Below, piece by piece: positions 11,414-22,194 of a stretch of 64,000 nucleotides of DNA; position 1 is the first letter of the stretch, and each line of letters starts with the position of its first letter. Source of the stretch: Climacium dendroides (lineage: Eukaryota > Streptophyta > Bryopsida > Hypnales > Climaciaceae); NCBI GenBank assembly GCA_950106755.1, contig OX467092.1:25186582-25250581 (forward strand). Direction: 5' to 3'. The position numbers and the translations under genes were made by a program. The notes beneath the pieces are model-generated. The model did not search any database. It worked only from the letters and a program-made list of their open reading frames with translations, and had not been told where the DNA came from.

Positions 11414-11630
11414 CACTAATGATGATAAATAGTATTACCTACACTAATTTTTTTTAATAAGCCATAAGTTTTTACTCTTGATGAATATTTTTACCAACTA
11501 CGGATGTAGAGTTTTCCCACTTAGAATGACACTAGGATTTATGATTTTCGTAAAAATATTTATGAAGAGTAAAAACTTATAGCATTTCTAAAACAATTAG
11601 TATGGGTAACACTATTTATCATCATTAGTG
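11414..11630. mobile_element. TA-flanked MITE (left only)
   Basis: 217 bp with inverted ends CACTAATGATGATAAATAGT / ACTATTTATCATCATTAGTG and a further inverted pair (TTTTTACTC..GAATATTTTTAC with its inverse). TA on each side (11412-11413, 11631-11632). The right arm at 47468-47469 has one TA and no element. TA duplication suggests a Tc1/mariner relative. Confidence 0.9.
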
Positions 11631-11700
11631 TAGTGTAGGTGTGGCTTTAGAAATGTGAAGCATCATGTAAGCTTACAATACATCTCAAGGGGTTATTACA

Positions 11701-12042
11701 CTTGCAAGCCAAGCAACCAACCAACCTTGAGTTTAAGCGTGGGCTTCCTCCATCTTAGCCATTTACATGGATGCACAGTTGTGAATCACCTAAATCCTAC
11801 GAGTGAAACGAGTAGGATTTAGGCTTGGAGTGGAAGTGTCGATAGGTGTGTAGCTTCAGTAATCAAGGCACAAAGCGTTGGTTAGGGTAAATATGAAGGG
11901 ATAATTTTATTTCTAGCTAGGATTTTTGGATTTTATTAAAAAAAATTAGGTCCTTTCATCTCCACCATGGATCCATCTAGATGGCTAAGATGAAGGGAGC
12001 CCATGCTCAAACTTGAGGTTGGTTGAAGACGAGGCTTGCAAG
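11701..12042. repeat. Foldback repeat with central hairpin (left)
   Basis: CTTGCAAGCC and CCAACCTTGAGTTTAAGC at the left pair with GAGGTTGGTTGAAG and GGCTTGCAAG at the right; CATCTTAGCCAT pairs with ATGGCTAAGATG. Near the middle is a clean hairpin, CCTAAATCCTAC / GTAGGATTTAGG. No clear target duplication. A shortened copy is at 47071-47400. Confidence 0.65.
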
Positions 12043-14559
12043 TATGTTCTTTGAAATGCTTGGAGTCAATTTTGGGTACACTCCAAGCATTGGGCCAAGT
12101 TAGTTCCCATGATGATGCAGTGAAATGGTTTACTAAAATGGTTTGCATAGGAATTGAATGAAATCATTTTACATAACTCAAACTCAATTTAAGTCACCCT
12201 TTACATAAAATGGAGCAATAAATGGTATATGGAACTACATATGATATTTAGAATATGAATAACAAGCTAAAATATAATTGCACTTATAAAATTTGTGTCC
12301 ATTTTGTGCACTATTTTTGCATTTATCATGGGTGAATGAAATGACCCAAGCTTTCAACTTAATAGTTGTAACCATCTACATCCTATTTAACCACTTTGTC
12401 GTTATTAGGTGCTTGAAATCAAACTAGCAATGTATTTATTTTGGAAATAGGTAGTTAAATATGAAGCTTAGATGTGGCTTGGATTTGTATGCTCAATATG
12501 TACTAATTAGAACTTGATTTGGATTAAGAGAGATCTTGAAATACATGAATGGTCACATCAATGTGCAATGTGTGCATACACTCATGTGAAAATTTAACAA
12601 ATAGTGAGAAAAATTGACAAATAGTATAAAATATGTGGTCATAAGAATGGAATTAGTTCGAATTGAACTAGTGGGTATATAAAAGACAAAAAAAGTACAT
12701 GATTGGATTTTGTTACAAAAGATGATTACAAAAGAAAGCCTCAACTTAGACTTCTATAATTGAAAATTTCTTTGTACAATGTGGTATTTCCTAGTCAAAT
12801 AAATTTGCTTTCCCAAAAGTATGACTATGACAATATTACAATCTCTATGTAGCTATTTATTTTTCCAAATCCTAATCTTGCCCCTAAATCACTTGTAAGT
12901 AGATGTTCAAAAAAATAATTTTTGCAAAGTCTCACATGCTTTAAATGGTCATGAACCTTAAAATCCTTGCAAATGTTATAGGACAATGAAACATGCATAT
13001 GATTTGTTGATTTTAAGTTGTCTATTGCAAACACTATTGAACTAGTATACAATCATTAATTTTCTTATCATCTATTACTCACTCAATCATAACACCTTTA
13101 ATAATCTTGCTTTTGCAAGACACTATGATTTAAATTAAGATGCATCATTTGATGATTATATAATTTATCATAGATGCTTCTCTAAGAGATGTATGTTTCT
13201 ACATGGTTATTTGATTGAAACATGTACAAAAAACAATTCTACATTACAAACAATCATCCAAAAATGCGGAATAAAAAAATTCATCTAACTTCAAACATTG
13301 TAATCTTTCAATTTGTGTGGTCAAAGCTTAAAAAAATAAATTCTGCAAAATTCCCTAAAAGTCTAGTACCAATTCATACAGTTGAATTAAAAAAAAACTT
13401 TTCTTTTCCATTTTTTACTTACTACTCTAAAAAGTCACAATTTTTCACCATTTCAATCCGCAATGTGCCTCAATCCTTTTCAGGTAAATTATAAATTGTA
13501 CTATTGTATCTGCTCCAGCAGAATATAAGTTACAACAGATTAGTATTGAATGTAAGTTACTGGTCAAAGAGAGTGCAATTCAAGCTGTTAGGATAGTTTG
13601 CTCTCACAGCGACCATTCAAGAGCTAATTGCGTTTGGGGATAGCTAAACTCTTTAAACAAATTCAATAAAATTTTCACAGGAAGAAAAATGGAAGAAAAA
13701 TGGAAGAAAAATGTCATCTCATCCAAGCCATTTCATATCTTTTGAACCTTTGTAAAATTAGTTATAAATTTTTGAAGTTGAAATGAAGTGGCCACTAAAA
13801 GCGATCACCTCCTAAAATGTACACTCTTGGTACATCGAAGAAAGCAAAATGTACCTCTTTGCCATGATTGCTTTTAGAACAATCCACCTTATCATGTAAT
13901 CAGCTAACAAAATAGAGTGAAGTAAAAGCATCAGTTGTCAACCACACCCAGTGTCCAACCTGTAGGGTGCACAATTTTCAACTTGAGGCTGAAACTCAAG
14001 CTTTAAATGTTTTTTTTTTTGTCCTCTTCAAGGTTGGGACCAATATGCTTATAGCACATGTCTAACAGCAGTAAGTGAGAAAATTGGAAGTAGTAAACAA
14101 GAAATTAGTTCTTCAATGATCACAATTACTATACTCTAGACATAGACTATGGGTGGATAGTATTTTTGGCTCCCAAAATTTATTGTAATTTCAAGCTTTG
14201 GAATAAAATTCTGAAAAAATAAGAATCCCTATATTTCTTATCTTCCTACATGGGAAAAATTTCCACCACCTCATACTCCTCACCATCTGATCGAAATTTA
14301 TTTCAGTGATCCACTACTGGTGCTTCTACCTTACTCGTATTTGCGAGCAAGATGATCCTCAATCATGCCACCTAGCATTTCAATTCAATCATGCCGGAGG
14401 TGTGTGTGTGTGTGACGGAATGTGAGTTCAGTAGTGTCCAAGTGTGAGTTGGAAAAAGAGGAACAATGCTTCCTTGCCAACTTAAGGTACTTGCAGGACT
14501 GCCATGAAATGGCTAAAACCCTGTCTGCAAATGATTAGAGGCTCCGCAATCTCTATGGG
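12043..14559. other. Outer arm sequence, no gene recognised
   Basis: Pairs with about 44976-47070. About 12316-12648 is missing on the right, between two copies of ATTTTGTGCAC-like sequence. A possible further foldback element spans about 13915-14339 (AGTGAAGTAAAAGCATCA pairing with GGTGCTTCTACCTTACT). A short GT microsatellite lies at 14401-14412. Reading frames are short and change between arms. Confidence 0.5.
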
Positions 14560-14943
14560 AGAAACTTGTACCTACTCCTGATGACTTGAGCACTTCAGCC
14601 CCTGCAACACGGGAAATGAGCTCATTGAGAAACGGAGCTCAATGAGTGCAAACATGAGGACGAGGAAGAATGCCAAAAAAAATGAAGAAAAAAGACTTCA
14701 AGAATGAATATTTTATTCAATATAAATGTGGATTTTTCATTCTAGTTTATAGACTCACCTATTGTAGTTAGCTGTGGCACTTTGCCCTATATAAGAAGAG
14801 AATAGAGATGAGTGGACGAGAAGATACAAACAAAGAATATTTCTCAGTGAATACTACATCCACCTATTGTTCACAATAAGTCGGGCATAAGAATCCATAA
14901 CATGGGGTTGTTCAAAATAGGCACTTCTACCATACCTTACTTT
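14560..14943. mobile_element. Dispersed foldback element G, copy 2 (left)
   Basis: Related to 905-1531: same order of GAGCTCAATGAGTGCAAACA, a poly-A-rich tract, ATTGTAGTTAGCTGTGGCAC and CACTTCTACC at the end. Present in both arms. Confidence 0.5.
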
Positions 14944-16299
14944 TCTTCAAGCAATTATAGCATTTTTTAAAGCACCTACAATGCATACTTGGCAATGAAG
15001 CCCTATACTGACAAATGGCGGGCCATTCCTTGGGGCCCACACATTGCCATTTGTTTCTTTGGAGAAATTGATCCAATGCAAAGTTGGCAATCCAAATGTC
15101 AAGTGGATTTTTCCATATAATAAAAAGAAAGAAAGAAAAAGAATCTACATAAAAAAGACTTTTCATGGAAATAAGGGGAGGTGGAATTGATTAGTATATA
15201 TATCAATGATTGAAATGCGTTAACAATAATGACTATTCCTACAACCGGCCAATTCACGGGCCCTTCACATTTGCAAATTAGCTTGTCTCTAGTGGATGCA
15301 TACCAAGGTTGTGGAATTTCAAGCTGCAATAATGGTTAAATTAAAGCGCAATTTTAATTGGAAATAAGTCTACACTTGGCACAATGCTAATATTGTTTGT
15401 GTTGCAGGGAGCACTGAAAATGCTCTTACTTGTTCACAACCTAAATATTCTTTGTAGGTTTGTAAAAGAAATGTGGGCAATCCCATCTCTTTGTGTTGTT
15501 TTGATGCCATTGTTAAAACAGCTTCACTTGCTTTGTCTATACTTCTAGTATTGATCTTTTTCCTTTTTTTTGTAAAGCAAGGAATACCATTGCTATGCAG
15601 TGTGAACAAACTTTAATATATGAAATTTGATATAAATTAAACATATATTGCATCTCAAATTGATTGAATCAATATATACATAGAAAAAATATGGATTGTT
15701 TATTGTTTCATTCATCATCACCAATGGAAACATTGGGTGTTTACACCAAGGAAATGAACTAGGTGATGTGAAAGTAGAGGCTCAGTATAAGAAATAACAT
15801 GCCTAGTTGTGAAAGTGGCAAGAGATGTCATTTCTTGTCATGAGCCTCTCCTTTCATAAAACTAGACATAATCACAATGTTGAATAGTTGGATCTTGGTT
15901 AGCCATACTCAAACAAATGTTTGAAAAGAGGGCATTCTAATGTTGAAGCACCTCTTCCATCTTGGAAAAGAGTATATTCTTGGATATCAAATGAGAGGTT
16001 TTCATCTATTCTAAAATGGATACAATTGAGGTTATTGTCCCACGAGAAGACTGCAGAAGACAAAATTGAACCACTAATGCAGGCTCTACGGAGTTTTTAT
16101 TCATGCCAAAGTTGCCAATTCCATCCTACTTTGCAGTATTCTTTTTGACACTTGCTTCCACTTCAAAATGGAATCCTGTTTGCCAGAATTATTTATAATG
16201 CATTTCCCATTTCTTAGAATCCCTCTGCGCAACCCTTTAGAAAATCATCTTCCCTGTCACTAAAGAGGAAATCGCAATCACCCACGCCAAAGAACAGTG
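14944..16299. other. Arm sequence spanning the change in identity
   Basis: Pairs with about 42650-44590. Up to about 15600 the arms are clearly diverged (about 28 differences in some 212 bp aligned by eye); beyond about 15640 they become close. A 75-codon TTG-started frame at 15921-16148 (mirror 42803-43030) stays open in both arms with four residue differences, but has no recognisable domain. Confidence 0.6.
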
Positions 16300-17941
16300 G
16301 AGCAGGCTCTGTTAACACTGAAGTTCAGTACAGGAAGTGCAGTAACTCTCAGAGACTGCGCTCCAGAGCCCGCTCACGCAGACTCCAGAAGCCAGAGCGG
16401 GCACAGTCCGTATTAAATTGAAGACTCTCGGAAGGGCGAGGCGAATTAATAAACTGCTCGCAAGGCCATGCCCATGGCACACATTTCCAGACCGAAATTG
16501 ATGACACGGACCCAATAGTGTAACGGAACAATTAACAAACACGGTCCAGTAAAAAAAAGGGACCAATAAAAGGAGGTCCACACTCCCCCAAAATGGTTAA
16601 AAATCCAAACTGGGAAGCCTAAGTACCATCGATGGTAAACTGAAAGGGCTACATCAAGGTGTGTCCGCCTTTCTGACGGCGCTAGCTAGCTCTTACTGTC
16701 CTGGCCAGTCGTTTCCATCAGACTCTCCAATTGACGTTCCAATCTCCGTTTCTTCTCCAACACTCCAACGCCCACTTCCGAACGGTCTATTAATCTCGAT
16801 GTGTCTAGATACTAATCTCATACTATCCATCAGCTGAGCTGGAAACGGCGACAAGAGCTCGAGCGTCGGTCGTGGTCGCTCTTCAATCAATTGGGAGCTG
16901 GAGAGGAGGTGTTGTTGATCGAAGTTTTGATTAGTGGAGTCCGAGAGTGGTAATTGTCCACTATTTGTTGGGAGTTCATTGAGTTGGGAATTTTGGCACT
17001 GGGGAGGTGTACGTCTTCAATGGAGTGAAGGCGGTACCGGTCGAGCATTGGTTCTTGTTTTTCTGCAGGTAGGAATTGGTTTGAGAAATTAAAGGCAGTC
17101 TAAGAAGCTGTTGCTCCTGTCTTTCTCCTCTAGGTTAGCTGTTGGATCATCTCAATTTAGGAAGGTTTTGTATTTGTAGCATTAGCACTTATCTTCAATT
17201 ATGCATTTCATGACGACTTTGGATTGAAGGAGTTTGCAGATTAACTGTTATTGTTGGCCATTACTGTACTGTAGGATCAAGGTTTCGCAATTTCAGCTAC
17301 TCCGAGACTCTTTGCAAGAAATCAGTATTCCTTAGGAAACTCAAATTACGGGGTTTTGGTGTGTCTGTGACGTACCATGTAGGCTAAGCATAGATGTTTT
17401 CTCACTTTCTGTGTCGAGGTGTGACCTGAGAATTGTACAGTACTTGTGATGGGATCCCTTCTGTAGTTGACGATACAGTCTCCTGAACTCGTTTTTACAC
17501 TTGGAATTCCCACCAAGTCTTCCGCCGAAGTGATCATTTCGCCTCAACCTTCGAATTCCCACTTCAGTTCGGACAGTGTGATCACCATCCCGAGTGTTGT
17601 TAGTATGAATTGATTTGCGTGCATGCCCAGCTTCTACTTATGTTTTTGTTTGTTTTAACTCTTGATCCCTTCGCGTGCAGTTCTGGACCACCATTCCCAA
17701 GGAACCAAGCGTGCTGCTCCATCGACACATTGCTTGCTTGCATCAAAGCGGCCCTTTTTTTTCCCGTTTTGGCAAAGTTCTGTGCAGGTATGCCAAACTG
17801 AACTGTTGGTACGACCGTCGTAGTTTCCAGAAGAAGTCCTCCCCACTTGTGCATCATTTATTTCTTGAAAAATCGAACGCGTAATGGGCATGGACTGAAA
17901 ATGTAGCTCCTGATAACCAATTGCACCTTCTACTCTTCAGG
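16300..17941 (+). promoter_or_regulatory. Likely promoter and spliced 5' leader of left LRR gene
   Basis: GC-richer than its surroundings and closely conserved in the other arm. A CAG|GTAGG donor-like site at 17068/17069, a possible leader exon at 17681-17787 (acceptor GCGTGCAG, donor CAG|GTATGC) and the acceptor at 17939-17940 just before ATG suggest a leader with at least one intron. CT-rich sequence at about 16690-16800 resembles a plant transcription-start region. No TATA box could be assigned with certainty. The splice assignments are inference. Confidence 0.45.
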
Positions 17942-20180
17942 ATGTCTCCCCCGAACTCTCCCCTCCCGGTGACTATTACCATACTGTTCTCGTTCTTCAT
18001 CCTCCCTCTACAAGCCCAACTCCTGCACCCCGTTGACATGATCGCCCTCCGCTCCATCAAAGCCTCCATGTACGACTTACCCGGCGGCACCTTCTTCTCC
18101 ACCTGGCAGTTCACCCTCAAAATCAACCCCTGCCAGAGCTTCACCGGGCTCCAATGCGTGAAAATCGGCAGCTTCAACCGAATTTCGTCTCTTTCCTTGG
18201 GCCCGCAATCAGCAAATAGCCCTGGTTTGGGCGGCACTCTCCCTGTTGCCCTTGGATCGCTTTCTCAGCTGCAAAGCCTCACGATTTCCTCTGGAACTCT
18301 GAGTGGCCCCATCCCTGACAGCATCGGCAGCTTACAGCTCCTGCAAACCTTCTCCTTGAGTCCCAATTACATATCTGGCCCCATCCCCTCCACATTCGCC
18401 AACTTACAGCAGCTGGAGACTCTTCAGATTCGGAAGAATGAACTGAAGGGTCTGATACCTGCTGGGATTGGGAGGTTGAGGAATTTGAGAGTGTTGATAT
18501 TGGCTGAGAATCGGCTGTACGGGCCTGTTCCTAGTTTGAAGGAAACGAGCTTGACTCACTTCGACGTGCACGCGAATGAGCTTTCGGGAGGGTTGCCCGA
18601 GCTGCCCGATTCCGTGCAGTATCTGTCTGTGACGCAGAATATGTTGTCTGGTGAGGTGAAGGAGTTGGAAGGGATGAGGGGGTTGAGTTACTTGGATTTG
18701 AGCTTCAATGCGTTTTCGGGAGGGATCCCGAGTGCGTTGTTTGAGTTTCCGTTGTTGTTTCTGTTGTTGGATCACAACCAGTTTCATGGCGCGGTGAGTG
18801 TGCCTGGGTGGGTGACGATTCCGGTGGTGGATTTGAGTCACAATCAGTTGCAAGGGAGCATCTCGCCGTACTTGGCCGGCGCGCAGAACTTGTTTTTGAA
18901 TCATAACTTGTTCGTCGGCACCGTGCCACAGGTACTTTCCTCGTTTCACAGAGCTTTTTTACATTACCTGAGTAACTACTGTATTGAACCCATGTCCAGA
19001 AAACACATGAAAAGCACGTAAAAAAAGTAACCTGCATTTGGATGTTGTTTCATGGTCTCGGCAGGTTGAAACAGCATCTCATTTTTGTTGTTCTTTTCAC
19101 GTGGATGTTTTCGGCACGTACGGGATGGAAATCACATGCCAATGGTGTATTTTGCTTTAATTTTGGTTTTCCAATTACAAGCTCGCGTGGAAATCACGCA
19201 TGTCACTTGCTAGGCTGTTAGTCCGTCGAACTTGGTTGGAATTGGTCGCTAAGAAGAGATTTGCAGGAGTGTTTGATGCTACGAAATGTTTTTTTCCCCT
19301 ACTCGGGCCAGTTAGTGCTTTCCCAGTTCGATTATTGAAAGATGCAAATAATGCGGTCCTGGTGTGATTGGAATTGGTCACTAATGGTCCAATCCACTAC
19401 TGCGGTGATGTTTCAATTTACAGGGGGATGGCACTGCACTGATTTGTTCTATTAGATACTAATTTACTGCAGTCGCTCTATTATAAATCAGGTCAGGTTG
19501 AAGCAACATGTTAAGTCTGTATTGAACTAATTTCGACAACAAATGAATGAAATACTTTTGTAGGCGGCAAATTTTGCACCCTTACTAATTTTGCACCAGG
19601 ACCAACCAGTGCACTGATTGTTTTGATCCTTTTGGGGCTACTTTCCAAGCCCGTTTGGTGGTTGAAAGATGTAAATAGTTCTGATGTGTTTATGTGAATG
19701 TGTGTCGTGTGATTGGAATTGGCCTTCCATCGGCCATAACCTTGTGAACGATGTAGTTTCAGCAGTGGCCGGCGTTTGCACTGCAGTGGTGCTTCTTGCC
19801 ATTCGGGCTCTCATTAATTGCTAGTACTTCGATCAAGCCATGTTCGAAAGATGTCCGAGAAATTGTGTGCTCCCGACCGTGCGTAAGAAAAGGTAGGTGT
19901 TGCTGAGGTTTAATTTTGTGGTGTGATTGCCATGCTGCAGGACTTCGCCAACAAGATGCAGGAGTCCACATTGCAATCTCTGTACCTGCAGCACAACTAC
20001 CTGACCAACTCGGGAGCCCTTGGCCTTGCGTCTCTTCCACCGAGTGTGGCGGTGTGTTTGCAGTACAATTGCATGGTTCCTCCGTCGCAGTCCCTGTGCC
20101 CTCCCAATGTGGACATGCCGGCCATCAGGCCTGGAGACCAGTGCGTCAGAGCCAGCAATACAGGCTCCCCGGGCGACTAG
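17942..20180 (+). CDS. Secreted leucine-rich-repeat protein, left copy (2 exons)
   Basis: Exon 1 is 17942-18931, a GT-AG intron is 18932-19940 and exon 2 is 19941-20180, joined in phase 0 to give 409 aa. ATG 17942 is chosen because the frame upstream begins only with TTG and a pyrimidine-rich AG acceptor ends at 17940, so 17921-17940 is probably leader intron. Residues 1-25 form a signal peptide (hydrophobic 12-23, likely cut after Ala25). An N-terminal cap follows (VDMIALRSIKASMYDLPG from 31, Trp55, Cys64/Cys72), then about ten plant-type LRRs (LSGPIP-like) to about 350, and a Cys-rich tail (Cys369, 374, 383, 398). There is no transmembrane segment or kinase. The layout matches the plant LRR-only receptor-like/extracellular proteins with a DLPG...FF..W cap, so a cell-wall or apoplast role is inferred; the ligand is unknown. 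A 181-aa antisense frame here is only a shadow. Confidence 0.93.
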
Positions 20181-20963
20181 AAAAGAAATCGATGCACTAA
20201 GCTACACAACTTTCCTTCCGCTCCTTCAGAACCTTCCTCCATTTTGTGTATAACTTCGATGGAATTGGCTCCACTTTCTTTTTGCAGCTCCCCCCGTTCT
20301 CGTTTTTCTTTTGGTGTACAGACGGAATATCCTATTTTGTGGCACCTGTAGGTTTGACAGAGGCAGAGACAATGGCCTGTGAGCTCTAGGAAAGCTTGCA
20401 TTTGTGAATATAGAGGAAATTTTGTAGAAAAAATGGAATGAGTTTTACTTCTCAGGCGGTTGCTTGACTTGTGTCCAGATCGCGAGATTTCTTTTGTGGT
20501 ATTTCGTTTTTTGGGAACCCACCCTCTGTTTGAGGAGGAATTGCTTAATTGGAATAAGTTAGTGGCTGGTCTTTGTGATGTGTGAGCGATCCCACAACAG
20601 GTTTAGGGTTTTGAGTTGTTCTGGCGAAGTTCAGTTCATTGGGCAGGAAATTGGCAACATCCACGGGCGATGGTAGAATTGGAATTATGATAGAACTCCT
20701 TTGTTTCTTTTGGAGTTTTTAGTGTTTTTTCTTGATGTATGGCTAATGTTTGCAACGCGTTTGGGGTTGTCGCAGTTATTGTAGATACTCATGGCTGAGT
20801 AACTTCACATTTTCTGGGATGGAAAGTACTGTCACTTCTGGTTTTCAATTCAAAGGAAATGAAAATCCAGTCCTTTTTACAGTCCTCTTTAATTATTCAA
20901 ATCTAATGGACTTACAATCTTGCAAAAACTGCATAGCAGAAAACAAGAGGGTCTATCCATTAA
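20181..20963. other. 3' flank of left LRR gene
   Basis: Downstream of the stop codon, with probable 3' untranslated sequence to about 20430 and then non-coding sequence to the TTAA element at 20964. Short open frames here are not conserved as proteins. The mirror is 38007-38791, with scattered single-base changes. Confidence 0.5.
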
Positions 20964-21145
20964 CCCTCAAACGCTGTGCGTGACAAGGAATCCTGCAACT
21001 ATTCATCCTCGGAATTAGGGGTGGAAAGGGAAGATCTTCTACAATAGTTTGACTCCCAATGAATATTTTTGTTTTTTTTAAACTAAATGATGTCACATGG
21101 TTCCAAAAGGTTGATTTTCATGGTCACTAGCCCAACGTTTAAGGG
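20964..21145. mobile_element. Short TTAA-flanked element (left)
   Basis: 182 bp with termini CCCTCAAACGCTGTGC and the inverse CCCTTAAACGTTGGGC (13 of 16 alike), flanked by TTAA at 20960-20963 and 21146-21149. The mirror is 37803-38006. Confidence 0.8.
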
Positions 21146-21317
21146 TTAACCTTTTATGTATGATGAATTCATCCTTTTAGTATGTGTTTTTCAAATGTGT
21201 CATTGAAATAAAGGTAAACATTTGAAGGTTGCATTAAAGAAAGTCTAGGAATTCATTTTGTGGTAGTGTAGGGTACAAAAATGGGAACAAGGATGCTTTT
21301 TGATGTTTCTACCTTAA

Positions 21318-22194
21318 CCCCTAAAGGACCAAACAATGTTTTTTGGCAACATAGTGATTTTGGGTAGCTCACTATAAATGGAATTTTTATTTTTTTTCAT
21401 TGAAATTTTCACACAACATGTGCCCAAGGAGTAGCTTTAAGGTCCAACATTTTTCATAACTATTGACTACATGGTTTAAAAGTTATTGTATGATATGTCA
21501 TTTTTAACATTCGGCGGGCAATTTGGGTTGCAAACAAAATTTCTTTAAAAATTTCTTTTAAAAAAAAATGAAAATTTAAAATTGGCTCTTTAGATTTATA
21601 TATAGGTGGAGATCTTTGAATCATTCCATTTTGATAAATGAGATGAAAGTTATGAGGAGTTTTAGTTGTGGGTAGTTTGCGGGTAGTTATGAAATCATTA
21701 GGCATAGATGGTCTATTACAACATTACAACCATTGGGATTGGCATTTTTCAATTCCATAAATAAATTGATAACAATTTAGTATTTTGAATCATTTTCTAC
21801 TTCTTTCTACTTTCTATTTTTTTCCTATATGTTGTACAAATCCAAATGATTTGAAATTTTTTCAAACATGTAGACAACTTGCCTTGAAGAATGAATTCAA
21901 AGAGTAACCACCATTTTGGACATTTTTTCATAATGATTTGACCTTGTGAAGTGCAGTTGCTTGATTTTTTGCAGGGACTAAAAAAGGATTTTTGTTTCTT
22001 CAAATGCTAATATCTTGCAATCTACATGGTAAAAATTTATGAAATTTTTTCCACATCTTCTCAAACCAAATCAATATAAGATCCTATGGTTAGATATGAC
22101 CAAAAATGTATTTTTTTCAAAATTTTGATACTTGTACTAGAGATGGCAATTTTGGAACAATTTTGGTGAAAACATAGTCAAAATCCTTTAGGGG
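21318..22194. mobile_element. TTAA-flanked element, main family (left)
   Basis: 877 bp with a perfect 11-bp inverted terminus CCCCTAAAGGA / TCCTTTAGGGG, TTAA on both sides (21314-21317, 22195-22198). Non-coding. Relatives: 30776-31513, 63852 onward and 1-345. Confidence 0.9.

Noticed and set aside
14401..14412. GT microsatellite as a regulatory site
   Set aside because: Simple dinucleotide run present in both arms; nothing else supports a function.
17921..17941. Upstream start of the LRR protein at 17921 (seven extra residues)
   Set aside because: The codon is TTG, and the stretch ends in a splice-acceptor-like pyrimidine-AG just before ATG 17942.
18404..18949. 181-aa frame antisense to LRR exon 1, and its mirror at 40020-40565
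   Set aside because: It lies wholly within a well-supported exon and its composition (Gln, Arg, His-rich) is what the complement of LRR codons gives.
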